In this document: piece after piece, positions 31,653 through 43,523 of the stretch | Layout: every line of letters begins with the position of its first letter | Numbering within the stretch: the stretch's first letter is position 1 | Assembly (NCBI GenBank): GCA_021014945.1 | Contig: MU266327.1 | Span: 372,001-436,000 of the forward strand | Origin: Leucogyrophana mollusca | Taxonomy: Eukaryota > Basidiomycota > Agaricomycetes > Boletales | DNA length: 64,000 nt | Direction: 5' to 3' | The notes under the pieces: generated by a model | Databases searched by the model: none | What the model saw: only the letters and a program-made list of their open reading frames with translations | What the model was told of the DNA's origin: nothing | Position numbers and translations under genes: made by a program

Positions 31653-32858
31653 TCAGTGGTGCCGTCCAACTAACACCATGCCCTCATCGTCCGTCTCCGT
31701 CCCGTACTCACTACCCTCCTGTTTCAAGCTCCGGGGGCCCTTTACGCTAGCTGCTTCGCTATTACTCTCATCGCTTGGCGTCTCGGGAACTTCAGGGTGA
31801 ATTTCATTGGTCGTGCTCGGCCCAGGATCCGCTTCTTCCGCTGGCGGTGGCGATTCTGTCTGCGTTTCGGGAATTTCGGCTGCTTTGACCTCTTCGTTCA
31901 CCGCGACTTTCACAGAGATGTCACGTAAGGTCTCGAGCATCTGCTCACGAACGCGAGTCGCAAGCTCCGGGATATCGGACGCAGTTAATCCAGAGGTCGA
32001 AATCGGTGGGAGAACTGTCAAATGCAACATTTAGAGTAACGTTGAGCGGCTTTAGAAAATAAAGTGAAATGGGGATTGCCTGACCTCGGACCTTGATCGT
32101 CCCCGTTCCAAGGACTCCTTGGTGGTATATCCCCCAATAGTTCTCACATATGACTGGCGTTATGGGTATGCCAGCCTGAACGGCAAGATGGAATGCGCCC
32201 TTCTTGAAGGGCAGAAGAGACGGCACTTCCTCACTATGCCGCGTCCCTTCGGGGTACATCATCAACGACGTGCCCTGAGCCTTCATCACCTCTCCCGCAG
32301 CCGCAAGTGACCGCTGTGCTTTCGCGCTATTCCCGCGATCAACGAACAGAGCACCGGACATGAACATCCATGGTCCGAGTGGCGACCACTGCAGCTCCTT
32401 CTTCGCCATAATCGAAGCACTCCGGGGGAACATCCTGCAGCATCACAAAAATCAATCAGGATGGCTGATGGGACATTGTTATCAAGAGTAGCAGCATAAT
32501 GAGCCCACCTTGCCAGCCACAAAATATCCAGCATACTCTGATGGTTCCCGACCATTACAGCGGGCCGCGTCTCCAGATGTTCAGTACCCTCTACCTCCAC
32601 ACGGAGATCAAGTGCTCGACTCGCAACAAAATAAAAACATCTCGCGACAACGTAGTTAACGTCGTGTCTGCGGCCCACCAGCGTCATCCCCACTGCAATG
32701 GCTACACCCCAAGTCGAAACAACAGCCAGGCTCCCAAGGAATACACCCAGACGCACATAGTAACGCCCGGCTGGGGATGTAGAAGCGATGGTGCGGATTA
32801 AAAAGACAGGGAGAGAAATATAAGCCAATGGTTTCACGATACAAGCAAGAAAAGACAT
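31653..32858 (-). CDS. SLC1: 1-acyl-sn-glycerol-3-phosphate acyltransferase
   Basis: Three exons: 32858-32509, 32434-32085 and 32014-31653, giving 353 residues. Two N-terminal hydrophobic segments are followed by the acyltransferase block I, NHQSMLD (HxxxxD), then block II-like MFMSGALFVDR, and block III MYPEGTRHSEE (EGTR). PITPVICENYWG is the late motif of the AGPAT family. The enzyme acylates lysophosphatidate to phosphatidate in the ER or lipid droplets, feeding phospholipid and triacylglycerol synthesis. The last ~100 residues form an acidic, Pro/Ser/Glu-rich tail not needed for catalysis in shorter relatives. The start ATG at 32858 opens a hydrophobic MSFLACIVKPLAYISLPV helix. Confidence 0.92.
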
Positions 32859-33344
32859 TGGAGGAGCAGTTCAAGGAAGATACCGCAGTGATTTAAATCG
32901 ATGGGGACCCAATGCAGCGCACGCTGGGCTCACCGAGCGTGCACACAGCAAATGTGCTTTGGTAGCACCTCGGCAGAGCGGTGGGAAAATGGCCATCGGG
33001 GCTGGAAATTTATTCCTTGTTCCAAAATCAGTCAGAAACATACCTTTTACGGTCAAGTGGCATGTCCTCCACAGGCGAGAGCTCCTCAGAATCAGCGCAA
33101 GCTCGCCGTATGTGGTCTTCATTTTTAGTGGTAAACAGCTCAGAGGCACCCTCCAGGAAGAATTATTGCGTCGAGATACTTAAATGCGAGTACAGCGGCT
33201 TCTCGAAACCACGCGATTGATGTCAGGGCTTCTACCGGGCCGAAGGTCACGGTCAGGTCTACACTCGCGAAAACAGTGCAGACGGGTCGCGCATCCTGAG
33301 CAGCAGTAAATCTACCACCGCATTGCAGCCCACCTCAACCTCGA
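32859..33344. other. Divergent promoter interval
   Basis: Lies between the acyltransferase start and the first exon I can support on the plus strand. An ATG at 33061 opens a Ser/Arg-rich frame that might be the true first exon of the next gene, but I could not join it. Confidence 0.35.
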
Positions 33345-34229
33345 ATGCAGGCGACCCCCCAACAATTGGTGTGTACTCTTTGAAAACAGCGTCACGAAGC
33401 ATTTTTGGACTTGTTCCTGTCGTCCACCTCTTTTCAGCGGGTGGAAGCCACAGTGGATTCACTTCAACTTGCCGCATGGCTGTACGGACGGTCGTACACG
33501 TCACCCAGCTTGCGAGCTTTGTTTGCTGCTGCCGAAACCGCTCCAATCGTACGTGTAGTTCTTGCGACAGAGCTCGCCGAGCAATGACCGCCATCGTATG
33601 GTATCAAAGGATTCACTAGGTATCCGCGAGAAGGAGCCAGCTGTTGTAGAATCAGACACCAAGGATCGGCGCATCCGCCTCGAAACAGAGCACCAAGCGG
33701 TATTCCTAGATGCACCCGGGTCGGATTCGGTAAGCCAAACCACTATCGTCCAACGAGGAGTTTATCCGACTCGTACCTTTGCTATTTTTGTACGATCGCA
33801 ACTTTCCCGGGGACTTTCCTCTGGCACGCTGCTATTGCTGTATCACGGAGAGGTTGTGCTACCGTCACCGCTGAAGCATTGTGATTGCCAACAGATTCAT
33901 ATCACCAGTGCAACCTCACAACAATGAAATCCTTGACCGACTCCGTGAGCTTCGACGCCTTAGTTTCGACGCCTTGCGAATAAATATCTGCCTGATGAAG
34001 GGACTTTGAAGGCTCTATGCTGACAGACGGGAGGCTTGAGAGTTCGATTCTTCACCTGCTCGAGTGTCGCATCCCGCAACATCCGACGCTCGCAGTGCTG
34101 GAATCCTGTCTCGCGTTGCTGCGTAACCGAATAACCAACCTGAAGTCGGCCCGAGAATCGGTACTCTCCTGCAAGGACGGAACCGCAAGTGTCCTGGAGC
34201 TTGAGATCATCCGATTGCGTCATTCATAA
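33345..34229 (+). CDS. Uncharacterised helical protein (start uncertain)
   Basis: No family recognised. Six exons keep phase: 33345-33368, 33438-33548, 33610-33699, 33758-33852, 33895-33944 and 34012-34229, giving 195 residues from the ATG at 33345. Introns are GT-AG and 42-69 nt. The product looks mostly helical: TVDSLQLAAWLYGR, PSLRALFAAAETA, EFIRLVPLLFLYDRNFPGD, EILDRLRSMLTDGRLESSIL and LAVLESCLALLRNRITNL. Support comes from the fact that each join turns fragmented frames into one continuous amphipathic sequence. The reading frame continues upstream of 33345 to a TTGCAG acceptor near 33328, so an earlier exon is likely. Confidence 0.6.
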
Positions 34230-34618
34230 CCCGACACCTGCTTTACCAGTTCTTTGTAAGTATCACTTCGTGGTTTCTGTATTGCATCAATGAACTCATT
34301 TCTGTTACGGAGTGAAATTACGCTCCTACCATCTCACGAAATGATCCGCGTCGTCTTCCTCAGATCTAGTGCATGTGCTCTGCACCTCGGACACACATCC
34401 TTGCGGTAGCATATTGTCAATGCAAGAGACTGCGGGCGCAGTGTGTTCCTGGAAGAAATCAACCCGCCCAAGTAGCAGAAACCACGCAAAATGATCGGGC
34501 CAGATGGCCTGTCTGTTCAAAAATAGATTGACGGTGCCCATTTCCGCCACATGTCCTCAAGTGTTCACGACGATATTCGGCGGTTAAGAAAGCGTAAGTG
34601 AAATATACATGGCCGACG
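34230..34618. other. Convergent 3' flanks
   Basis: Between the stop of the helical protein gene (plus) and the stop of the EVE-domain gene (minus). No gene seen. Confidence 0.4.
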
Positions 34619-35916
34619 TCATTTTTTGACCCGGGCGGATCGTCGCCTCGGAGCAGCCTCGGCCGAGCCTTGCTCATCCTGTGCTCCGTCAAACTTTCTC
34701 TTCTTCGCTCTACTGGCTGCGGCTTGAGGGTGCCTTTCCCCTTCCGATACGGCCTCTTCATCTTGCTCCGCTCCGTCTTGTTCCTTCGTTCCTTGTCGCG
34801 AACCTCCAAGAGCCGCCTTTTTGACTGATTTCCCTTTACCCGTGCTCTTCTTGCCCAGGGGCATATCTTCCCATCCGCCCTGTTCTGCAAGAGTCTGTAC
34901 AACACTCCAAGCCTCTTCATCTACTCTTTGAACGCTGAGGCGGCCACGTGTGACGAGCGGCATAGCTGAGGTATCGACAGGCGGATGAGCAATTTTGGAA
35001 CGATTGATAGGGTCAACTGTTAACCTTTGATCGCTTTCACACCTTTGGCTCCAATGTATCCAACTTCATCAGGCGGTTCGGCGCCCGAGGAATCCGCTAT
35101 ATAGCGAAGGAGGGAGAGCGGGACGAAGTGCTGTGCCCTTGAGACAAAAGTCGCGTCGATCATGAACCACTTGGGGTCATCTTGTTTCGTTTTCTGTGGT
35201 AAACGTCATTGAAAACCGAGGGTCTAGACACCGACGAGCATACTGGGTCGAAGTAAGGATGGGAACTGGACGAAAATGCTCGTTAGCCGACCCCCTAGTG
35301 TGTAAACAAGATCTGAAAACAGACCTGTCCCACGCGGTGTCTGCATTTCGCGAAGCGATTCGTCAAAACGAGAACAGATAAGTTTGTTCTGAAAGTGGAG
35401 CTCACAGTCGGGATAGGCTTCCTTGGAGACCTGGAATGCATGTGAATACATTGAGAATGGATGTAATTTCATCGAACCTCAGCAAACCCTGCGATCCCTA
35501 TTGGAACATCGGTTTGGTCGCACTTCTGGAGTTACTCTGGTAGTGTACTAACCAGGATTTTTGCAGTTTGAATGATAAAACAGAATCTTCAAGTGGGCGT
35601 ATAGCTCAGGGTTTCCTGGTCGATACTCGAAAAGCATGAAACTGGACGGACCTTGTCTCCTGGTACCATCTCCTTCATCAGGTTCCTTGCTTCAAAGTTC
35701 CTCACGCCTTCCCATGGTGTCGTTTTTACGGACTCGAAATCGTCCACGCCGAACTGTACAATGTGACACAAGTGAGATTTCACTATTTTTGAGCTCTGGT
35801 ATTTCGGGATCTGTGCGTCATACGGATGGTTGGCGCACCTTGACATCTTTACCCTTCACCACGCGCGAGTCAGGTTCGGCCTTCATGAGCCAATATTTTG
35901 GAGATGACTGTGCCAT
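34619..35916 (-). CDS. THYN1: EVE-domain (PUA-like) protein, THYN1 family
   Basis: About ten short exons run from the ATG at 35916 to the stop at 34619; the last coding exon is 34965-34619. The EVE-domain signature reads through the joins: MAQSSPKYWLMKAEPDSR, FGVDDFESVKTTPWEGVRNF, EARNLMKEMVPGDK, ILFYHSNCKNPGIAGFAEV, AYPDYTAWD, HPYFDPKTKQDDPKWFMIDA and PLSLLRYIADSS. EVE domains are YTH/PUA-like folds that bind modified bases in nucleic acids. The last ~115 residues are a lysine/glutamate-rich tail with a basic end (PRRRSARVKK), fitting a nuclear location. Exact borders of the 35100-35600 exons (some under 30 nt) are the least certain part. Confidence 0.85.
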
Positions 35917-36936
35917 ACTTCTTGCTAGAAGCGGACAGTTTCCTCCAGTAAGACTTGCACTCCAGCGAGCAGACGATCGCCTTGAGCAAGCCAGTGGCCA
36001 CGACCAACCCACATTTGTCAATTGAACGATGGGTACTTTCGGGACCAATAGAACGGTCAACTTTGCTCCAATGTCTATATTTATTTAACTTACAGTTCAA
36101 CAAGTATTAATACATTTACAATTCATCCATATGGCACATCCCTTCCAGTGTTGAGACTTGAGTCCTGGCGCAGTAGTTGGGACGCCCCGGTACGGGGGAG
36201 GTCGGATATCATGAGGATTGGACTGCCAGCGGCACAAGTATGCACGTTTTCATGATGGGGAAAGGCTTGGCCTCCGCCACAGTAACCATACCCCATCGTA
36301 AACATGCCCACCCAGTGCTTTCTATTCAGAACAATCAGACACCTGTAGTCTACTATGGAGTGGTAGTCCTCCGTGATCCTGGTGAATCGGACAGGGCAGT
36401 GCTTCACCTGGGATGGTCCCGCCTGTGTAAAAATATATGTTCAAGATGTAGTATCCTCGAAAGCTGAGGGTAAGTTGTAATTTGGCAAGGGTGAAATAGC
36501 CAGTTTGACCAGATTACCGCCAGCGATCCTGGCTTGAGGAGGTGACAAGTTTAGAGAGGACTGAGATAGCATACTCGCGGAGCTCGAAAGAGTAGTGTAA
36601 TGTGACGATGCCGACGTTCGGCTAATATTAATGTTGCTGCGGAGACGGGACTTGTCGCAACAAAAGTCCCAGACTCGGTATTTCCTGTGAACTGCGCATT
36701 GCCTTCCATCGCGCCCACTAGGTCCTTAAAAACTCGCCGCCGCTCAATACCTTGACCTCAATTTTTTCGTCATGGCAAGCAACGGTAACACTCTTGAGCT
36801 GGCAGATCGCAAGGACCGCATTCCCTCCCCGAACGGCTCTGGTTCGTCCCGTGGGAATGTCGTGGACCATCACGCACCGCATGGCAAGCCTATTTGTCTT
36901 TCTCGTAAAGTAACTTACAAAGTCTGACCTGCTATC
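35917..36936. other. Divergent promoter interval between EVE and stomatin genes
   Basis: About 1 kb with only short frames. It should carry both promoters and 5' UTRs. Nothing else is supported. Confidence 0.4.
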
Positions 36937-38185
36937 ATGTCTGAAGTAACAGAGGAGGCAGCTACGAGGAGGAATCCCGCAGAGGCAAGGTCGCACATGA
37001 TAAATGTGCAACCGCTCAAGCGCAGCGAAATGCAGGTGACTGATACCATTTCAATCTCCAGCCACCTTCCCAGTCATATTAATTACGCTCTTCCCCAGCC
37101 TTCATACGCACAGGATCTTGGAACTACAGAGGTCTGTTGGATTGAATCCCCTTGTTTGTTGATAATCTAATGTCTAGTTATCTCCAGGTCACTCACGGTG
37201 TCTACGGTTCATTCTTGCAAACGTTGGGCACATGTGTCGGCTTCTTTGGTGCCATTCCTTGTTGCCCGTTGCCGAACCCTTTCCGGAATGTGCAGCAAGG
37301 CATGTTGCATCTCGTTTAAATCACCCCCCTGGAACTGACAATTTATATCTCGATATCTAGGTTCCGTTGGTCTGGTGACTCGCTTCGGGCAGTTCTACAA
37401 GTCCGTTGATCCCGGTCTCGTGCAAGTCAATGTCTGCACCGAGGGCCTGCGCATCGTCGACGTCAAAATTCAAATCAGTCCTATTGGAAGGCAGACGGTC
37501 ATCACTCGCGACAACGTCAACGTCGAAATGTTTGTGTAGTTATCCGCTCCTGAACGGTTGCATGGCTCACACGGTTTGCAGTGACTCCGTCATCTATTTC
37601 CAGATCACCAACCCATACCGCGCCGCATTTGGTATCACCGACTTACGCCAGGCTCTCATTGAGCGTGCACAGACCACCCTCCGGCATGTCGTGGGTGCTC
37701 GTGCTGTCCAAAGCGTGGTCACCGAGCGCGAAGCCATCGCCTTCGAAATCGCAGAGATTGTTGGTGACGTCGCTGACAAGTGGGGTGTTGCCATCGAAGG
37801 TATCCTCATCAAGGATATCATCTTCAGCCCCGAAGTATCTGCATCGCTCTCTTCTGCTGCTCAGCAGAAGCGTATCGGAGAGTCCAAGGTTATCGCTGCT
37901 CGTGCTGAAGTCGACTCTGCACGTTTGATGCGTCAAGCCGCCGACATCCTTGCCTCGCCCGCCGCTATGCAGATCCGACAACTGGAGGCTCTACAGCAGA
38001 TGGCCAAGTCGGCAAGCACCAAGGTCGTTTTTGTCCCCATGCAGCTCCAAAGTGACGTTGCCGGTCAGTTGTTGGGCGGCCAGAACCAATATGCATCAGG
38101 CTCTGGTTCTGCCTTGCAGGAAGCTGGTGAAGGCATTGGCCCCGCAGGTCGCGCAGGTCTTTTGAGCGCTGTCTCAGAGGTGTAA
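36937..38185 (+). CDS. Stomatin-like SPFH (band 7) protein
   Basis: Four exons: 36937-37131, 37188-37299, 37361-37529 and 37582-38185, giving 359 residues. After a polar N-terminus there is a hydrophobic Cys/Pro-rich segment (TCVGFFGAIPCCPLPNP), the membrane-hairpin and palmitoylation region of stomatins. The SPFH domain follows: GSVGLVTRFGQFYKSVDPGL, DVKIQISP, SVIYFQITNPYRAAFGI, ALIERAQTTLRHVVG, AEIVGDVADKWGVAIEGILI and KRIGESKVIAARAEVDSARL. Such proteins oligomerise on the inner leaflet and organise membrane microdomains. The second intron (37300-37360) has GC-AG ends. The third uses an unusual GTTTGT donor. Confidence 0.92.
37300..37360 (+). other. GC-AG intron in the stomatin-like gene
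   Basis: CAAG|GCATGT ... ATATCTAG, 61 nt. Splicing joins RNVQQ to GSVGLVTR, the conserved family sequence. Using the nearby GTTGCA donor shifts the frame away from the family. Confidence 0.75.
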
Positions 38186-38865
38186 GATTTATTTACGCAT
38201 CTTTTTGTGGACTTTACGATCTTATCATGTTGTTCCTTGTGATATCCGTGCTCACCGTCTTCTGGCGCTGATCCTATGTTCGACGCGGACCCGCACTTCG
38301 TGGGTATCCTACTCTTTTACCGATACGCTCCTCATGTCTTGCCTGGTCGATTATTTTTATGACTAGTGCATGTTGTATCTGTATACATAATCTACTCACC
38401 GTGCGTGTCCCTCGCACCTTGATTTCATTCTCCCAGACGAAAGGGCATATCCTTGAGACTATGATTCATTTATAGTGCACGCGTACAGCGGAGCAGATAT
38501 AAGTAGACTGAGATGGGTACTACTGTAAGGGACTTTAGAAGAAGATACAATGTGAGAAGGCCCTATAGACTCCTTTAGACGACGACTGGCTTCGGATGGT
38601 AGCACAAAACAAAACAAATCGAAACGGAGGGAGGGGGACAGACAAAACGTTGTAGAGGAACGCACATGTCGAGAGCGATGGGGTAACAGATAGTCAAAAG
38701 AACAACAAAGCCAGAGAGGTAATCCTTAATAGTACGTTGCGGTCCTTGCCGTTAAAAAGGCGCTAGTTAAGGGGCGATCAAAATAACACAACCAAAACGA
38801 AAGAAGCGGAAGTCGAACAAGACAAAAGGAGATGGTGGGAGTAATGTTGGTAACATCCACAGCAA
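38186..38865. other. Convergent 3' flanks
   Basis: Between the stops of the stomatin-like gene and the RNA-binding protein gene; no gene seen. The AAAC/AAAG-rich part nearest 38865 is probably the 3' UTR of the minus-strand gene. Confidence 0.45.
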
Positions 38866-41800
38866 CTATGAGGATGACGTGGGTTTCAACCTCCTCTCCA
38901 ATCCGCCAGCGGAGGATCTCCAGGGGCTATGGTGGTCTAAATCAAGGCTTGCAAGCGTGCCATTTAAATCGTGGATCGGGTCATGTTCCTCCAGTGGGTC
39001 GTATTGGCTAGAGCGTCCATGTGAAGAGGTTTGGCCCGAGTCCGGTCGAGAGATGGGCTCTCGACGTGCAGGTGCGCGACTGGCCTCAAACGACCGGACA
39101 GAGCTGTCAAGGAACGCACCGTACCGCTGTGACCCGCTCGGAGTTCGCGCAGGGGCTGCAGGCCGATCACTGCTTGTGCCGTTGGATGCTTTCGCGTCAA
39201 GCGAATACGGCTCGTATCTGGACGCGTAGCTCTTGTTCTGGTTGGAGAGGAAGTCTGACTGCGGGAAACCATCCGACCCTCTCCTTCTGTCGGGCCCGTA
39301 GACATTGGTAGACGCTGGGTCCGGAGAGAAAGGGGAAAACGAAGGTATGGTTGGTGGAACACCTTGGTGTTGATCCGCCGGGCTTGCGTTCGAATGTGGC
39401 CTAGCTGCCATTGCACCCGAGTACAGATCGAACAGTTGCTGAGAATTTAAGCCGTCGGGAAGACTTTGATTCATGAAGAGTGACCGTAGCTTTTCTTCGG
39501 TTGCACCGTTGCCGTCGGCTTGGACCCCTCCACTCGGGCTATCGCTCCCGTTGCTACGCTGACCTGTAAAGTTCCCCACGCCGAGCGTCTGTAGGATCTG
39601 GAGGGCCTGCTCAGGGGACATTTGGGAGACAGTCGGGGCCACAGGTCGAGGTTGGAACTGGGTCTGAAGGGCTACAGCCTGCGCCGCCTGTGCTGCTGCT
39701 TGCGCTGCTTTGTCTGAGAAGCCAAGTTAGTCGCTGAAAACAACTCGTTCCGCCCACAAAGACATACATTGGCTTCGGCCCCAGCTTAGTCGAATCCTAC
39801 TGCCTCCGATGGGGAAGCCCTGCATTTTCTCGATGGCTCTCTCTGCGTCGGCTTTGCGAACAAACTGTACGAAACCGCAGTGCTTGCCAACCGGAACCTT
39901 AACCTATGAATGAAAGATTATCAGACACGCCGCCCCTGGAATCCATAAGTCGCTCACATAATGAATGTCGCCGAAGGGCGCAAAGAACGTTCTCAACGTT
40001 TCTTCCGAAATCAAGGGCGACAATCCACCGACAAATACAGTGGTGTTATACGGGTCCGTTGACGTGAGCTGCTCCCCATTGGGTCCAATCAGATTACCAA
40101 GTATCGCGCGTGCTTGCGCGTGATGCTTCCAGGACTCCTCGGAGATCATATATCGCGGGCCGCCGCTCTGTTCTTGTACTTCCTGTGCAAACCCTGAAGT
40201 GATGGAGCTGGCTGCGCCATTACCACCTCCTTTCCCAGACGTGTTGGAATTCAAATAATGTTGTGCCATTTGGGCCAGGACATCGGGGGGTAGATGGAGC
40301 ATATCATCCGATGAAGCGGTCGCCAGTGTACTTGAAGACATGCTGGCGCTCGACCCAGAGCTGAGGGACGGAACTGATCCCGAACCAGTCAATGATGTGC
40401 CAGAACCCGAAGCAGCAACTGTTGTCGAAGACGATGGCGATGGCGATGAACCTGACGTAGCCACACCCGCAATAGGAGCAGATACACTCCGGGCCTGGTT
40501 GCTGTTGGGCATCGGAATAGCAACTGTTACCGAGTTCGGGTTTTGTTCCGGACCAGTGGGAGAGCTGGGAAATTGGATCTGAGGAAGATCCAAAGGTACC
40601 GGTGGGGGCTTGAACTTTGCGGTGGCTGGAGATATCCGCACTAAGAAGATGGTTAGAGTCATCGCGGATCCGCATTAGCGCCCAGTGACTTACTGGGTCG
40701 AGAAAGGCAGTAGAGCCCATGCATCTCGATTAGAGCGCGCTGTTGGTCCGCTTCTTCTGTGAATCTAGGCGCGCAACCAGCATATAGATCAGCATGCTGC
40801 CTCAGCGGCGGACAGAGACCACATACCGAACAAACCCATAACCTCTCGATATACCAGTTACAGGATCCAGCATGATCTTGGCGCTTTTACAGCTCAAAAA
40901 AGGTCTGATAAACTTTGGTTCACGGTCGTTCCGCAGCCCAAGGACAGGATTCCGGAAAACCGCTACCAAGTCAGAATTCGAAGTCTCAGGCGCAAGATCG
41001 CCAACAAAGATGCTGTACTCTTTGGGGTACTGCTGCTGCGCATTCGGAACAATTACACCAGCTGGCAGGAAAGGCGGCGCCATGGGAGCGCTAGGAATAG
41101 ACGATGCCCACTTGAGCACGAAGGGTTTAGTCGAGTTAGGCATAGTAGCGGGCTGCGAGCTGCTGCTGCTATTGTTGACCTGACCAAGGACAGAGGCCGC
41201 TACAGAGGGGGAGGGGAACGTCAAGAAGCAGTATCCAGGATTGTTGGCCTGCTGGCCAGTGACGTCGGTGACGGGGCTGGGGATCTTGATATTGACTGGA
41301 TCCCAGCCCATGAGACCACAAACCTGCTTGGCATATTCTTCGTCCATCCAAGGTTCAAGTTCGCCCCACCACAGTGTAGAGCGTAATGTGTTGAGAATAG
41401 TGTTGTTGTTGGCGGGCTGGGCGGGCACGCTGGAAGAGATGAACTGATTACTTGTGGTGGATTGGAGAGCGTGCCGATAGAAATAGGTTTCTCGCTCAGC
41501 GTCGGACGAGGTGTTGTAGTAGGTAGGATTGACGGCGGGACCGTTATTCGAAGAGAATGGGGGAGAGGGGCGGTGGTGGTTGAAAGAGGAAGGATGTTGA
41601 AGTTGAGAATTGGCGACAGCAGATGTATGTCTATTTGGTGCAGCTGACCACGCATCGACCATTCCAAAGTCATATTCCTTCTCTTGCATACCAATTGAAC
41701 GGGGAATTGCCGAGTGGGAAGAATGTGGATTAAATGACCCCATTCCATAGGGCACTCGTCGATCGAGCGGACCAGAATGATTTGGTGATGCCGATAGGGA

Positions 41801-41899
41801 ATGACCATAGGCATTTGGATGATCGCGATCTGTGGTGCCAGAGTGAGTATATCCCACCCCGGATGGATGGTTCAGCTCGTGAGAGTCGATGCGAGACAT
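38866..41899 (-). CDS. RNA-binding protein with three RRMs (Nam8/Ngr1/Csx1 type)
   Basis: Five exons: 41899-40827, 40764-40694, 40640-39958, 39903-39768 and 39713-38866, giving 936 residues from the ATG at 41899 (MSRIDSHELN). An in-frame ATG at 42079 would add 60 residues that read like translated 5' UTR. RRM1 (~residues 175-260) starts TLWWGELEPWMDEEY. RRM2 (~295-390) has YSIFVGDLAPETSN and ISRGYGFVRF, split by intron 1. RRM3 (~580-655) has TTVFVGGLSPLISEETL and KHCGFVQFVRKADAERA. Linkers are Ser/Pro/Gln-rich, with a poly-Ala/Gln stretch after RRM3. The order of three RRMs matches yeast Ngr1/Nam8 and fission yeast Csx1, which act in mRNA stability, splicing or stress responses. Confidence 0.92.
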
Positions 41900-43523
41900 C
41901 ACTGTGAAGAGCGGGAAGCTAGAAGGGAAGGAGGGGGACACAAGGGATGCGAGAAAAGAATTGGGGTGGATCAATAGGTCGAAAGCGGCCGAAAACTGAC
42001 TCGCACTTGAGCTTCTTGCCGCAATAAGTGGGAAGTGAGGAGGAAAAGATACGACGACAACGCAAGGCGAACGGCGCAAAAAAGTGGAGAGAAAAGCGAC
42101 TGAAAAACAAGCGATGAACTACTGCTGAACAACGAATATGAGAGCAATCGAGGAGGGAATACTGGTGGGCGACAGCGATGCGAGGATTGACGAAAAATAC
42201 GGACAAGATGTCTTTAGACGCTTGTAATATAAGAGACGAGGTTGGAGAACGTTGGAAAAGAGGGCCGCTGGAGCTGGACGAGTCTCGACGTGGAGGAATA
42301 TCAGAGAAAATCGTCGAGAGGCAATATAACGTCTGCGGAGTACCTGGGTCGGAGTTGGGATCCCGCCTTAGAGCTGTCAAGGCGAAAAAAGAGCCTTTTG
42401 ATTTTATACGCCTCATCCACATTCACCATGAGGCTACCAAATCAGCGTCTCGTGCGGACAGCAGATACATCAAGCCTAGTCATTACCCAGGACACTGGAT
42501 ACCGATGCGATCTGTCAGCCCATTAGCCTTTCAAGGAACGGATAGACTCACCGTCATGGGGGAACAATGGTCGATTCCAGCCGTTTCGAGCTCACCTTTC
42601 TCCCTCAAATGTCGAACAATGCAGCCGCAGACCAACTGTGTTTTTATGTGCGTTTTACTAGGACCATGTCTATAAATTACTTCCTTGTTGATCCATATAG
42701 GTCCAGTGGCAGTGCATGCCGTGACTGGTTGCACTCGCGAATCTCACTCCAACGCGACAGACTCATCGGAGACTCAGAGTGCGAAACAGACAATTGTTTC
42801 TCTCTCGCAGCTTTCTGGTTCGGGCTCTCATGATCCAGCAAGTCGGCATGGGTCGTGGTGCGTGTGCTTTCCGCGTAGCGATTCACATCCCGGTGCAGTA
42901 TACACTCCGCTTGCCATTGTCCTCGTTATCGATGGTGATAATTCGAAGTCGACGCCTCGGAAATATACACCTGTGCACCAGTACATTCTGCAGTGCGACT
43001 GTGGGGTAATCATTCGGTACAGTATCGCGTGGGTACACGCCTTACTGCTTGCTCAATACTTCCGCTGGCTCGGCTTGTGATGACTATTTCGATGGGCCTT
43101 TGGGCTGTGTCCGCTTGCAGCCCACCTGCTGCTGCAATATCAATCTACTCGAGTCCCCAGGACGAGGAGCACATGGACTATCAAGGTTGAAGCAAAAGTT
43201 AGGCAAAGGGCTCTTTGCCCACCCTTTACTCTGGTGCTTCCCATGGGGGGGCTGTTACATCATGATGGCGATCTCTGATGCGTAAACTAGAAGAGCTTGC
43301 TAGCTATAGTGAAACGCGATAAAACATTGTGCTGCACACGATTATGAACTCAAGAACAGAACATCCTCTGATTCCGCCAGCGTAACAACACGAGAAGCGT
43401 GATGCTGACTAAGCGAACTTTCCTTTCCACTTCTCGCCCAACGTTCTTGAATCTTCACAGCCTGTGTCATAAACACGGTCCTATCCCCACTGAAATTTTC
43501 AGCAGAGGCAGGCTTGTGCACCC
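41900..43523. other. Divergent interval between RRM and RasGAP genes
   Basis: About 1.6 kb. The part next to 41900 is likely 5' UTR of the RRM gene. Plus frames at 42557-43080 can be joined by a GTGCGT...ATATAG intron, but the product has no family look, so I do not call a gene. Confidence 0.4.

Noticed and set aside
33948..33974. Frameshifting 14-nt tandem duplication making a pseudogene
   Set aside because: The duplication lies wholly inside a GT-AG intron that gives a clean spliced protein.
38866..42079. Longer start for the RRM protein at 42079
   Set aside because: The extra 60 residues are Ser/Phe/Arg-rich like translated 5' UTR, and the ATG at 41899 opens a better protein-like sequence.
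42557..43080. Two-exon gene upstream of the RasGAP gene
   Set aside because: A splice can be drawn, but the product has no domain, odd composition and no supporting signals.
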